DNA from: Guyanagaster necrorhizus
Lineage: Eukaryota > Basidiomycota > Agaricomycetes > Agaricales > Physalacriaceae
Assembly: GCF_019112545.1 (NCBI RefSeq)
Contig: NW_025064891.1
Coordinates: 956,344 to 1,020,343, forward strand
DNA length: 64,000 nucleotides
Direction of reading: 5' to 3'
A program made the position numbers and the translations under genes. This document shows, in pieces, positions 26,768-39,200 of this stretch. The notes under the pieces are model-generated. The model saw nothing but the letters and a program-made list of their open reading frames with translations. It was not told the DNA's origin and did no database searches. Every line of letters begins with the position of its first letter. The first letter of the stretch is position 1.

Positions 26768-27346
26768 ATGGTGTGCAATTCGACTGCTTCCTTTCCAATC
26801 CGTCTATCTGACAGGACTTTCGTAGTCCAATGACACTACACTTCTAGATAATCCTCCCTCTTACGACGCTGTTGAGTACGACACAGGCGCGTCAGATTTC
26901 TTTTTCCATTTTCAAATGGGACTGATATTCTAGGAATAGGGAAAGGCCAGCCTGAGGAGGACGTAAAGCCTCCTCAGACCCACATGCAACCGCCGAACCA
27001 GCCTTACATGACGGTTGGACCATCCCATGTTCCTCAAACTGGTCCACAAAACCCCGTTGTTTACCACTACGTCAACCCCGCCACAGGCGATCGGGTTGCC
27101 TCGCTCTTACCGCCTAATCATCCTGAGATGATATGTCTTCAATCAGGCGAACATGTCCCTCAAACGAAGTACGGGTTGCTTGGTACGTTACCTTTGATAA
27201 GCATCTTGAACTCAATTTGACGGTGCCCCATAGGTATACTCGCTGCGGTGTTCTGGTTCCCTCTAGGTATCGGTCTCTGTCTACTCGACCGACGTGTATG
27301 GTGTAGTAGATGTGGGACAGTGATCAATGATAGCTTGTGCGGATGA
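26768..27346 (+). CDS. BRI3/LITAF-like small membrane protein
   Basis: Four exons (26768-26770, 26826-26886, 26934-27182, 27234-27346) give 141 residues. Exon 1 is the ATG alone; the next exon then reads SNDTTLLDNPPSYDAVEYDT, a PPxY-type Pro-rich N-terminus. The C-terminus has CLQSGE, a hydrophobic hairpin-like segment (LGILAAVFWFPLGIGLCLLD) and CSRCG, the arrangement of brain protein I3 and LITAF-like monotopic proteins of late endosomes. Intron 2 uses a GC donor (GCGCGT at 26887). PPSY may recruit Nedd4/Rsp5 ligases (inference). Family call moderate, function unknown. Confidence 0.75.
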
Positions 27347-27601
27347 ACGACCTTCCCCCCAAGCCCCTGAGCCTCTAGCTCGTTGTAGGTCATGATCTAA
27401 TGGATGTCTAATCACTTTCTTAAGTATCTCTGTACAATAAATGCATGTGCTAGACACGTACCGTAAATATTATTCCCTGCAATGCAAACCCGAAATACTT
27501 TAATATGACAACAAGTCGCGTACTGTATGTAAGGTAACTTGAACAATGAAAATCGTACCGTCAGCCCAACGTCAACATGTCGAGCAGCCGCTGTATCATA
27601 C

Positions 27602-27943
27602 CTAAAGTTCGCTGTTTCCTCCACCAACACAGTCGTTCACCTGATCACATATAACTGTTTTGTCTGCTTCCGGTCCAAGCAAGTAATACACGACGCGCTG
27701 TTGCAGCCCGCCAATATCTTGGTATATGTGTCTGAAGAGCGCCGAGAGGACGAATGAAGAGCATATGAACAACATGGTGAGGAGCATGATCTTTTCCCAA
27801 GGTTCCAACATTGACAACACGAAGGTGGATTCAAACCATATGCGCCAACGCCAGAAAAACAGAGCAATCTTCGATTTGGGAGGTCTGGTGAAGGTGAGGT
27901 CGGGTTTGGGAGGTAGAAGCTTGACCTTTGTGGGGACATCCAT
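27602..27943 (-). CDS. Small subunit of serine palmitoyltransferase (Met-type paralog)
   Basis: A single exon of 113 residues from ATG 27943. The core FFWRWRIWFESTFVLSMLEP followed by WEK is the ssSPT signature with Met-Leu, as in human ssSPTa. It is the same length as its paralog at 24033-24374 and shares the PPKSK..FFWRWRIWFE block and a VYYL..P/QE end. The two are inverted and enclose PRMT1 and the BRI3-like gene. The predicted role is activation of ER serine palmitoyltransferase and tuning of long-chain-base length. Confidence 0.86.
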   Translation of the reverse strand: MDVPTKVKLLPPKPDLTFTRPPKSKIALFFWRWRIWFESTFVLSMLEPWEKIMLLTMLFICSSFVLSALFRHIYQDIGGLQQRVVYYLLGPEADKTVICDQVNDCVGGGNSEL

Positions 27944-28213
27944 GCTCAACCGTTATTCGTCAGTGTTAGCTGGCAAGGAACAGAGTAATGAAGGGGCTTG
28001 AAGCTGTCACACCAAGTATGGTAAATAATGCCGGCCGCGATATGACTGGTTGAAGATTTGATCATCGCCAGCGCCCTCGTCCTATTCTAGTCTCTGCGGG
28101 GTGAGGACTTGACATATCTTACGAGGCCTCCAGGCGCATCCAGTGGTGCGCTAGATTACCTCCCAAATTTCAAAGGTCTCGGAGTTTACATTTAACAAGT
28201 ATAACAGCAACAG

Positions 28214-29756
28214 TTACTCATATGAATAACACAGAATCCCGTCTGTGGTGCTGATAACATCACTTATAATAAACTTATCAAATAAGCCTTCACCAGTGGT
28301 GATCGAATCCATCTGATCGACATGATTGAGTGGTACGACAAAGGATATGAGGAAGACTCACATGAAGATTCGGAGGGCCACCATTGGGGAAACTCTTTAT
28401 ACATGTATCGTTATCATTTGAACGCTTCCACCTTCAAACGCTCGTGCATTGGCCTCATTCGCATTCTGCCAATCATACCAAACTTTGTCGACCGTCTAGG
28501 CATGGTCAGCCAGATGGCAAAGACCAAGAAAAATGACCTGCCGCATGATGTAGCCAAAATATCGGTTCTTTTTATCCATGGATCAGAAAATACTGAAATA
28601 CGCAGTCGGTGGAGAAGCATACCACTCGCAGACAACGTCGGACCGGGTTGACAGACGGTAGAATCTGATGGACAGACGCCTCCGAGGTTGCTGGAAGTTA
28701 CGTGAGTTGCACTTCATGATCGGCCCTAGACAAGATCTCGTCCGCCCAGGATCAAGTGTACGCTCCCGTGTGCTCCCTTTCAATTTGTGGGAACCTCCCA
28801 TACTGAAAGAAAGTTAACTCACGGTGAAAGACTCGAAACTCGTTTGAAACCCCTTGAAATCGCCCACATATCCGTATACTAGATCGTGGACCACTTCCGG
28901 CGTGAAACTGCTATTGGCCAAGAGCTCTTGATTAGGGAAAAAGTCTGAGGATAACCCTAGATATGGCTGTATCGTGAAGTTTCGTCGCAAAGGATGGTAA
29001 GACGGATACGAGAGTCGGAACGTAGTATAGACACCGATGTGCTGAGATGAAAGGCCCCATCCACAAGACCGTTTTCTGGGTCAGGATCAAAGATGGTAGA
29101 CCTGTTTACGTCGCTTGAATCTGTTTGACGACATGAGCCACCAAATTACTCAATAGGGGGGGAGAGCTGTTGACCGGACGCCCAATTCCAATAGGGAGAG
29201 GTCCTCTTGTAACCGCATTTGTCTTTTAGAGCGTTCTCGTACATTTGAACATATCATCGATGCCACGGCAAAAATAAACCAGTGAAATGAATCTATGCTA
29301 AGAATCAAAATGAATGAAGAAATGTGACACCCAGTCGGAAATACCTTGTGGTTCATATCCATGTGCATGTGCACAATGTCTGCCTGGAAGTAAACTAGCA
29401 GCATGAAATGAATAAGACAAATACTATTACCATCGTAGTATGAACCAGAAGCATTCACACCGACTATGTTGCTTGGCTTAACCATAGGAGTCAAAGTTTC
29501 ATCGTGAGGTAGGGTTGCCAGACACTAAAGACGTCAAGCCACCGTAATGTCGAAAGGGATAGTCACCTACGTTGACAGCAGTGATCCATTCCTTCCTTTC
29601 TCGTAGTGACAGCGTGCACCATTCCTTTCTGACCGCGGGGCGCTTGCAGTGACTTGGACAAACCGACGTTGATACAGTCAGAGTCGATAGTACGACGAGA
29701 GAGACGAGGGCCCAAACCAAGAGGTCGGTTACGAAAACAATTGCCAATATGAGCAT
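28214..29756 (-). pseudogene. Tyrosinase (polyphenol oxidase) pseudogene
   Basis: Spliced in pieces, the minus strand reads as a secreted-type tyrosinase: RPAVRKEWCTLSLRERKEWI, NASGSYYDDIVHMHMDMNH, KIHFTGLFLPWHR (CuA), SPYWNWAS, RNFTIQPYLGLSSDFFPN, EPIFWLHHA (CuB, 28541-28565), VDKVWYDWQNANEANARAF and the C-terminal DVISTTDGILCYSYE. Lesions: TGA at 29254-29256 directly after PWHR, where Trp or Tyr is expected; a 1-bp loss in the GLGGWG-like motif at ~29060-29066; a frame break between LHHA and VDKVW (~28500-28545); another before FPNGGPPNLH (~28407-28415). Four independent breaks make a functional enzyme unlikely, though introns with odd ends could hide one of them. Confidence 0.78.
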
Positions 29757-30414
29757 ACGTATTGGTTAGCTTCAGCATCGGTTCGTTTCTTGTGAAGATG
29801 ATACGCATACTTTGAGACGCACTATTAATGCTTGAAGACTTAATCAAACAGTTGACGACGGTATAAGCACAGAAAGAAAGGGCGTCCATTTGCACCAGGT
29901 ATTTCGGATGTCACAACCAGATTCAGAAGGTTCCCGAGATGCACCTCGTGCTGCAGACGTGTAGACTATGCCAAAAGCCTAAGTATTCCAAATACGTGCT
30001 GCTGAATTCAATTCTAGGATATCTGGAACTAATAAGGGATTGGCCAACGGATATCATTTCACATGGACTCGCTAAAATTTGATTCAGTGGCGTCAATGCA
30101 TCCATGGTGGAAGTATAGCGCAGTGTCGGACATGGGTTAGCAAAGATTCGAGCTATTCGGCGCTTTGAGCTACCTGTCGTACCGGGAACGACACTCACGG
30201 AGAAGAGATAAACGCACTGTCGAATTATCCGCTGAAATGCCGTGTCGTGCTGCTTTATCACGTGATACTGATCTTATCAGATAAGATGACCACTCACAGC
30301 GGCGAATGACATTAGCTGTCATCATCATTGTGATGGGCCGCTGTCGCCAGCATTTTCTCTAAATTGACCGCTATCCTTTCAATGATTGTCCATTCTTTCC
30401 CCAAATTTGCCAGC
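29757..30414. promoter_or_regulatory. Intergenic region with E-box and GATA palindrome
   Basis: Between the tyrosinase pseudogene and the F-box gene lie CACGTG (30259-30264) and, 8 bp on, the perfect palindrome CTTATC-A-GATAAG (30273-30285), two head-to-head GATA-factor sites. No gene is seen in the rest. Confidence 0.5.
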
Positions 30415-32322
30415 ATGGCTTTGGATTATCTGTCTTCTACTCCAGGCGACCTTTTGCTAGAAATCGCATCCCATCTCGACTGCAGACTTGACTTGTTCAA
30501 CCTGTGCTTGACTGCAAGTGCTGTTCGTTTCGACAGGCGACCGTTTATTCACTGTTTATGCAGTCTAGTCGAATTTTTATAAATGTTTCATCGGTCCTTT
30601 ACACCGACGTCGTCTTGAACAGTGTCGACCAATGTGTAGCTACCCTTGCAATGCTCCGTCGCCGGCCCGACGTTGCACGTCATGTCCGCAAGCTTGTTGT
30701 GCGACCTCGCAGGAAGGGCTTTTACGGATTCAGCTTCAAGGACAGCGCCCTTGTTTCCGCTGCAGTCCGTGATGTCGTATCATGTCAGCGGCTGGACGCA
30801 CTCACGACCTTCTGTTGGGAGGACGAAGAGCTGCCGTACCATGATGACATGTGGTTTGCACTGCGAATATGGTACGTCCTTCCAGAGCCTGTTTTTTTTT
30901 TCTCACTAACCGGCGCGTCGGTGTAGTTGTTTACAGTTGAAATACATTAAGACGTCGATAGGATCCTTCCTCCCAAATACCAATGCTCATGTACGGTCTT
31001 TACGCCACATCGTAGCCGGGGCTAATCTCTTTTCAGGTTTTCGATTTTCTGAACCTTCGTGGATTCTCCCTCACTTTAACCCGCTCCTTCTATGAGTTCC
31101 GAGCGGACGGATTTATTATCGACGGCGAGTAATCACATCTGCTTTATTTGCTCATTGACTCATCCGGAAACTTTCAGAGGCGCATCCGCTGGCAAGTAGG
31201 CTCTGGGATATGCTCATCAAGTGGAGCCCTGACTTAGAGGAGCTTGAGATCGAGGGATCTTCCCCGTTCCCTGTTGACGTACATAGGCTTCTTGATGGTC
31301 ATTGGCCTAAGTTGCGGAAGCTTTCCCTCGGAGACGTCGTCTTGGATTGGTCTCTACCATCGACACCGGCGGGGAAACGTCCGTTCATATCTTTCCTCGA
31401 GGAACATCCTGACCTTCAGAGCCTGAAACTCTCTAAACACAACATCCATTCTGCTCATCTATCTACTCTTGATGCTCCGAACTTGAAGCTTCTATCATTC
31501 TCTGGGACCATGCAACAGCTCCAGGCTCTTCCAGATACACACTATTCATCTATTGAGTTGGTCACGTTTACCGAACCCATGCATACAAGAGACATAACGG
31601 CTGTCGCAATTGCGTCGGTTCTACACAACCTGCCGTCCCTGCTGAATCTCAAAGTTGCGTTCCATCTTCACTCAATGTACGATAGTGGCAATCTTCTTCG
31701 TTCCCTCGTAGCATCATGCCCACGCCTCGAACATCTTCAACTTACATGCACCCAAAAACCTTCTTTCCAGCTAGATTCATTCTCTAAAGCCATTAAAGGA
31801 TTCCTTCGTCTTCGTAGCCTCGACCTGGCTATTGTGCGATACCCCGGAGATGATACCCTGTCTACCGGTGCCGAACGCATCGCTATGTCAAACCCCCGCC
31901 TCAAATCATTCACGCTCACGTTCCTTCCTCTTCCGTACCCTCTCCAACTCCCGTTTTCGTTTACTCTTCTCCCATTTGCTGGACAATCCACCGCTCGTGG
32001 ATCCTTCTACCTTACATGTGACCAACATGGACTCCCAAGGAGCCTCCATGCGCGGGAGCGGCGGAGGCTGGTATGGCCGTGGGGAATGGGATATACCATT
32101 CGTACACGACAATACACCAGCGATCTTAGACCATCGGGATTCCCTGGAAAGAGAAAACATGGCATAGAAGGATTTCTCGGATTGATCACAGAGAATTCAT
32201 CTGCTGGTGAGGAGATGCGGATGATACTGTTTTGTGGGTTCTTGGTTTGTCTTGCGTTATGGGGTTTTCTGGCAAGCCAAAGGGGCCCTATAACTTCCAC
32301 CAGAGATATACATGTGTTGTAG
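30415..32322 (+). CDS. F-box / leucine-rich-repeat-like protein
   Basis: Five exons (30415-30513, 30564-30871, 30927-30990, 31037-31124, 31178-32322) give 567 residues. The N-terminus is an F-box (LSSTPGDLLLEIASHLDCRL), followed by irregular leucine-rich segments (LWDMLIKWSPDLEELEIEG, HLSTLDAPNLKLLSF, ASCPRLEHLQLTC). A C-terminal YTSDLRPSGFPGKRK block and a hydrophobic anchor (MRMILFCGFLVCLALWGFL) are typical of an agaric family. It is presumably an SCF substrate receptor held at a membrane. Introns 1 and 4 have GC donors (GCAAGT at 30514, GCGAGT at 31125). ATG 30382 lies upstream in the same frame, but 30415 gives the canonical start. Confidence 0.85.
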
Positions 32323-32855
32323 GTATAATTAGATTGAAAAAAAAAATCTTACTCAAGTGCATGTTATATATGTAATGCTAGTACTGTTTGGATCACCATC
32401 TTAATGCGTACACTGGTAGGAGGAAATTCCATGTTTATCAGTAGACTGAGAATAGATATTCTTATCTGAAGTCTCCGAGATCCTGCTCTCGAGTTGGCGT
32501 CTGATAAGAACACCTTCCAGCTTCCTATCAACCCAATACTTTCAGATAGCCCTGCCGGCTTGGATTGGTGACATCGGTATACCGCGATTCAACGACTCCA
32601 AAGAACACATCTTCTGGCTGCATTACACACTATATGTCTGTTTCTCAGAAATATCGCGGAAGTCTCAGCGGCGTTTTCCCTTCTGCCCCGGTGGTCGACA
32701 AAGTGTAGTATGACTGGCAGATGGTAGACGAAGAGAATACTTTTCAAAAGGTATACGGTAGAACTCATTCCTTATATGAGAGAAGCGTAGTATTCGTTCT
32801 AAAGCAGGTAAGAAAGTGCATTACATTCAGCACAGATGTGAAGTCCAATTCTTTC
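32323..32855. other. Convergent intergenic region
   Basis: 3' regions of the F-box and USE1 genes; nothing else supported. Confidence 0.4.
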
Positions 32856-33832
32856 CTACCGAGTTAGACGTATAAGCATCACCATGAAGATGAACAATAT
32901 CGTCACCACGATAACGGACATAACCACCAGACATGTTGTGGACCCGCTCTTTCCACGATGGTCCCTTAAACGCAACCTCTCCTTCTTCATGACATCGAGA
33001 TTGCTCTCTATCTTCTGTTGGGCCTCCTCAACAAGGATCTTGTCCGCAGACAGCGAATCAGAGAAATGCAAGGCATTGCGTTGGAGCTGGGTAGCCATTT
33101 GCGCGAGCTGCTCAGATAATTCGTTGTGGAGTGCATTCGTGTTTTGGAGGAAGTGAGGAGAAGCACCGGTGGCTTTTGACGTGGCTGATGCAGGCAAGAG
33201 AGTAGGTAAAGGTGATATTGTTGTGGAGGGTGGGTCAGAGGGCGACAGTAGGAGACTGTCAGTAGCTGGCAATGGCATAGGTGATGTGACATGCTCGTCT
33301 CCCTTGGGCAAAGAGGTCACCGTGTCAGGCGGTGAAGGCTCTAGGCTTTGTGGGGCCTCTGGTATTGGTAGGTGTGGTAGCAATGGTTCGGGGCGTTTTG
33401 GCATAGGTGTTACTCGCTAACAAAGTCATGTTAAGGTGGCTCTAGTTGAAATACAAGTCGATACGACACCTTTTCCACGTCTTTTCCAAACGTATCAATA
33501 CGGTCAAGGGTCATTCGTAGTTCATTATATCGTCGCACATTTTTCCTTCAAATAGTCAGCCTCGTCTTTGCATCTGGAGCTATCCAACATACAGAGTAGG
33601 ATCATAATCATTCAGTTCGACGTTCTTGAGCAGCTTTCTGGCATATTTGACCGTCTGAATGTGTTGAATCAGCGCCTGTCGACGGAGCCTGACACGGACC
33701 AACCTGCAACGTGCCCAACGCCTTGAGCCACACATCGTCACCATCATTGGACCAGCTTGCATCAAGTGTAGACTTTTCCAGTCGCCTTATGAGACGCACC
33801 AAGTTGATTTCGTCGTGGGTCGGGCGATCCAT
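32856..33832 (-). CDS. USE1: SNARE Use1-like (Golgi-to-ER vesicle fusion)
   Basis: Four exons (33832-33704, 33654-33593, 33545-33470, 33416-32856) give 275 residues. The N-terminal helix (EINLVRLIRRLEKSTLD) and YARKLLKNVELNDYDPTL match Use1. A Pro/Ser-rich linker is followed by a SNARE-like coiled coil (SEQLAQMATQLQRNALHFSD) and a C-terminal transmembrane anchor (LVVMSVIVVTILFIFMVMLI) ending RLTR. Use1 works with Sec20, Ufe1 and Sec22 at the ER to fuse COPI vesicles. It is transcribed from a 69 bp divergent gap shared with PalC. Confidence 0.85.
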
Positions 33833-33901
33833 AGTCAGAGTAGTGGCCAGTCGTGAACGTGGAAGAGGATCGGACCGGATCTCTTCCTATTCCGTACGTC
33901 C
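33833..33901. promoter_or_regulatory. Very short divergent promoter, USE1 / PalC
   Basis: Only 69 bp separate the two start codons, so both 5' UTRs and core promoters must be packed or overlap here. Confidence 0.45.
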
Positions 33902-35531
33902 ATGACGACTTTTCTGTATGAATTACCGACGACAGGCGCTATGTCATTTGCCGATTTTTGCATAGATCGCAGCCTTGGAAAGGTATATACGACACACATC
34001 GCGAATACTACTCAGAGTCGGGCCAATCTTCGCGGGGCATTGAAGGAAAACAAACGAACCGACGGCGAAAAGGACTACTTGAAGATCGTTAAGGTAAAAC
34101 AGTGTTTCAATACTGATGTTCCCAATTCACCTCATATACTGACAGATTCTCGATGAATACATACCTCAAATCTACTCAGTAATTGGTTGTGTAGCACACG
34201 ATGAAATAAGCCTGCAGTTTGAGCCAGGTTCGCGGTTTTTTTTCGGCTCTCACTGCTCAGCTTATCCATGTACTGACAGTATTCAGCTGGCGAAGTACGC
34301 TCTCTGCGCATGTATTTAGTTCATCGCCTCGTGTATCTCTGCCGTCCTTGCACGCCGAATACGCCTACGCATTGCTGACCTATGCATTTGCCTTGTCGAA
34401 TATGGCTAGGTTTATTGTTTCATCACTGGGACCATATGAACATGATCGCGCTACATCAGACGTTGAAAGGAAGGAAAAGGACGAGAAGCTGAGCCATGCC
34501 ATCACTTTTCTTTGCAGAGCTAGCGGTATATTCTCGTTCATCAGCGAAACAGTAATTCCTGGATGGAGAGACAGTCGTGATGGTGGTCTTTCAGGCCTCA
34601 ACCTTCCACCAGATTTAAGCACCGAAGTTAACGGCTCATTGTCCAAGTAAGTCCTCCCCTTTGGCGCCATACAGACAAGGTACTCATTCTCCCCCACAGA
34701 TTATCCCTAGCAGACGCTCAAAGTCTTGCCATTCGCAAACTCCTTTCAAAGTCCGCATATGACAGTAATATTACGCCAGGACCTCCACTTCCGAAGTCCC
34801 ATCCATCTCCGGCTCTCATAGCCAAACTCCACTTGGAATGTGCATCACTGTACTCGTCTACCCGATCACTAGCCAAGATCCCCGGTTCCACTGGTGATAC
34901 TGGAGAAGTCTCCGTGGCTCTGCGTCGATACCTTGCTGATGAATATGCGTTTCACTCTGCTCTGGCACATAAATGGATTGGCGTGGACGCAGGCGAGTTT
35001 GGTGGCACATCCAAGGGTGGAGATGCTGTGGGGTTTCTGACCTGGGCGAAGAAGGAACTAGAGGACCTGAAAGATGGCAGCAAAGGCATTGGTATCACGC
35101 GGGGTGAGAAGGAGAAGATCGGTCGGACCTTAAGGAAAGGGAAAGTTGCGGAAGAACTAGAGCGCGTCAGCATTTGGCTGAAGAATTACAAGAAAGTGAA
35201 TGATACAGTAAGTATCATCGTTGTCCATCGTGTAAGGAACTGGCTAATCTCACACGATCTGGTACAGCTTCATTTCCAACTGGTACCTCCTCAGGCAGAT
35301 CTACAAGCACGCATACCGGCTGGTCGATTGGCTGTTGCGGCGAAGGCATATACACAGCCTTCGCCTATTTTTGGGCCCGGTTCTACGGAATTCGTCCAAC
35401 GACGGACCGAAGAGCTCGACTTGGCTCTGGGCGAACGGAAAAGGAAGTCGTTGACGCCCGTGGATGATGGTTTGGCTGAGGCGTCGGTCGCAACGAGCCC
35501 AGCATACGCAGGCGCCGGATCCTACTTCTGA
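33902..35531 (+). CDS. palC: pH-response regulator PalC (BRO1-like domain)
   Basis: Five exons (33902-34093, 34146-34227, 34280-34646, 34700-35207, 35268-35531) give 470 residues, normal for PalC. Matches to the family include FADFCIDRSLGKVYTTHI, LRGALKENKRT, EPVFSWRSTLSAHVF, SLPSLHAEYAYALLTYAF, LCRASGIFSFISETV and a C-terminal LHFQLVPPQADLQARIPAGR. The N-terminal ~400 residues form the BRO1 fold that binds ESCRT-III (Vps32) and recruits the Pal signalling complex during ambient alkaline pH sensing. The start ATG is the first in frame. Confidence 0.88.
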
Positions 35532-36292
35532 ATAATAGGCACCGTGTTAGCTATAAGGTTTCTGTGCTGAATACCATAGTATGTAATGTATCATACAATT
35601 GTACGATTTTCTGTGTGTAGAAGTTAGGAAACCTTGCTATGTTTTTTTCGATCGAGTCGGTAAGTATTGCATGTGGTTTGAATGCTTGATGCGTGAACCG
35701 TTCGTCTCGGCTCGCAAAACAGTGGACTTTCACTGCTCATGTCTTCGAATTCCTCGAACTGACTTCCATAAATTTCTTTCCCCGTGCATTGAGCTTTCAG
35801 CTTGTTGATGCGACTACCAAGCCCCACCCACATCGCCAGCAAACCAGGAGATAATGCGTCATACATCGAGGCCATTTCCATCTCAGACCAAGTACTTACC
35901 AGATACTCACGAAGGGCTGAACTCCGTGATTATTCCATATCCCTCAGAATTCTTATATGTAGATGAACGAAGAATCATGATCATTACCACACCTACCGAT
36001 CACTATAAAGACCAGAGATCACCAACTCACTGCAACTATCATACTGTGACCTTTCTTATATCACCGCCTGCCTAGACTCGAACCATTCTACCGGCTGTCC
36101 ACACGGGCTGAACCATAATTGTGGAGTACATACCTATGGCGGCTAGACAGATGCGGCTGTCGGTGCTAGTTTTTTATAGTATACATGCATCACACAAGGA
36201 AACTGTCGTAAATGACGAGTGACCTGAAAAATATAATACACCTACGATACAAAAGTCTATGATATAAGGGTTCCTGAAGGATAGGATGCGGT
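35532..36292. other. Convergent intergenic region
   Basis: 3' regions of PalC and TOP3, AT-rich, with no supported gene or RNA. Confidence 0.45.
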
Positions 36293-39200
36293 TTAAAGCT
36301 CATCTGGAGCACTATAGCCTCCAGACTTAGACTTGGAAGCACCTCTTCCCCTCTTCCCACGCGTACTACCACCTCGTGAGCCCAGTCCTCTACTTCTAGA
36401 TCCACGGCCACCTCTGCTTGAACGGGAAGGCGCTCCATCATTCGGGCATTCTGTATGAATGAGGTCAGATATTTGAGTACCAGATTGTAAAATAAGAGAT
36501 AACGAACCACTACTCCAGTGTCCTTCTTGATTACACTTGAAGCACGAACCACTCTTGCCTGAGTTTGATCTCGGAAAGTTCGCTTTTTCTGATCCAAAGT
36601 TTCGAGATCGCTTCTGATTTGGACCACCTTCATTTGGGCACTCTGTTCAGCCTCATGAGAGTAAGTTTGATGTCTAGATGGAATAAAAACTGTACCATTC
36701 GCCCAATGCCCTTCTTCATTGCACTATGAAGGATTATATCTTAGAACGGCGGTAGAGAAATCGAAGCCACTCACCTTGAAGCAAGTCCCTGGCTTATTAC
36801 CCCCACTACCCGAGGCAGCCGGTGGTCTGTCATGTGCTGGTTCAGCTCGCGGAGGCTCGTCATCCCATTCAAAAAAGCTACAGCGAGCCGCATCTGAGTT
36901 CGGACATATCCAGAACATCCTGCCCTTATTCTGGCCCTCCTTCTGTACAGTTTTTCTAACGGCCGTCAAATTACACCGACAGCGGCAACTTTCGCTGTCA
37001 TTAGCGCTAGGCTCTTGTCGCTTGAGATATAATTCAGCATCCACTGGTATGACCACTCAATGCGACTCACATATGAAAAAGGGCGCTTTGCAGGAATGGC
37101 TTTGTTACAGAGTTCTGTTACATCATCATCCCACTTGAAAAAGCCACAACCAGGCTTGTTCGGGCATGTCCAGAACAGTCTGCCTTTGCTCGCTGACTCC
37201 TTGACGACGGTTCTCTGGACAGCTGGTCCACAATTACAATGTATTTGTCCAGAGTCATGGTTTCGTGATGCGGGAAGTTTGGGTGGTGGGGTGGGGCGCT
37301 TGGGAGGTTGCCGAGCGGATGGTGGCTTCGATGTGCGTGGAGGGGGCTGGGAGTCTGTTCTGATATCAGTGAGAGTGACATACATTGCTGATTTTACATA
37401 CCGTCATCAGAGTCGTCGGGAATAATAATATCGATGATCGGTACCGCTGCACGTGAGGCTGGATCCGTGCTTCGTCCTTCAGGAGCGCGACCGCCGCGAC
37501 CAGCGGTACCGCTTCCATGATAGCCTTCCCCGTTATTACCACCACCACCTTGCCCATCACCAGGTCTGCCTTGCTCGGCGTCTCCGTGGCGCTCTAGGTA
37601 ATTTCTAACACTCTATTCAGCAGCTGTCAGCTCAGAAGACGCGAAACGTTTGTCACAAAACCCACGGTGACCACTTTGTCAAAATTCCCTTTGGCGATCA
37701 TGAACATCTCCTTGTATTGCTCTAAGCTTTGATTAATCATTTCTTGCTTGGACTTCTGGCCATTGCACACTTGCACCATCCGACGTTCTGTCTGTAAGCA
37801 CAGATAAGTTTATTGCAGGGCATTCCCTCAGATCAGTGTTTACCTCTCGTCGTAAGATAGGCTTGTCTAAACTCTTCTCTAGACCCATTTGATTGTATCC
37901 TTCGACTAGCCCAATACCTAAGGTGGATGGAAGAAGATATTTCGTCGCTCCTTCGTATCGTTCAATGACATAGTTGCGGGTTACAATCGTGTCAATGTGC
38001 TGGGCGATAGTTGCATCCGTTCCTATAATGTAAAGTACAGCTTAAGGTAAGACGAGGAGGCAGGGGATGCTTACCAATGCCATTTTTATCCATAAGAGCG
38101 ACCAAATCAGCTTCAGTCAACAAGTTCGGTCTAGTTGTTTGTCCGTCTCTCAGTTCGCATACAGAGGGTTGAAATTCTTCCCCTTTCTCAAAATCAGGAA
38201 TGTTGTTGTCTACCCATTTGTCATACGGAAAAACAAGCAAGTAGTTCTTCTCCAGGACAGTCAGCCCTGTGGAAGAACCAGTTAGCTAAATTCGGCGACG
38301 GTACTGCTTCCATTACCTGTGGCATAGAATTCTTCGCCTTCATAATCTATTTCAACAGTTGTCTGCCATCCAAGGGCGTCCTTAGAGCAAGATGCCAAAA
38401 ATCGCCTTGTGATAAACTCGTAAACTCGTTTGTCGTCTCCTATGAGGTTCGAGACATGTCCCGTTGGGTGAATCGGAGGATGCGCTTTGTCATTATTCTT
38501 TCCGTTACGAGGTCGCGAAAAATCGCCGTCTGACAAACTACGAAAAATTAAGCAAAGATAAGCAGATGAAATGAAATCGCTTACGACACAGCAAAACCCC
38601 CCCAGGCAGGATCGTCTTTCTGCTTGTCAATTAGTGACGCGAAGTCGAACTGAGGATCGAATTGATCCGTCTCTGTTCGAGGGTAAGAGAGATAACCTTG
38701 CTGATAAAGTTTTTCTGCAATCTATACGACATAAACAACGCAAGCGCGACAGCAAGGACGTAAAGACGTGCATCTAGAATCTTCTTCGGTGCCAGTTTTA
38801 GCAATCTTGAGCCCGCTTTCTGGAGCTCGACGGTTGTCAGAGGCAGCGGCTTCCTATACATTATGAGTTCCTTGAGCACTGACAACTGGGCATGATGAGA
38901 TACCATTTCTTAGTCTCCTTCTTGGTGACTTTCGCGACCCGCGCAAGAGACCCAGAAGTGATCATCATCTCATAAATGACGAGAGCTGCATCATACTCGA
39001 ATAGATGACCTCTTCTCCAGGTGAACCGCGTCTCTCTGGCGTCTCCAGGAGAAGATGATGGTTGTGACAGGGTGAGATATATGAACCAGAAGGTCTCCGG
39101 TCTGAACGTTTGAACGTCTTTGTACCTGGCGACGACGAAACCTAAGGTGGGGAACTGACATGGCCCTGAAAGAATGGTAAGTTAGTAGAAGGAGTGCTAC

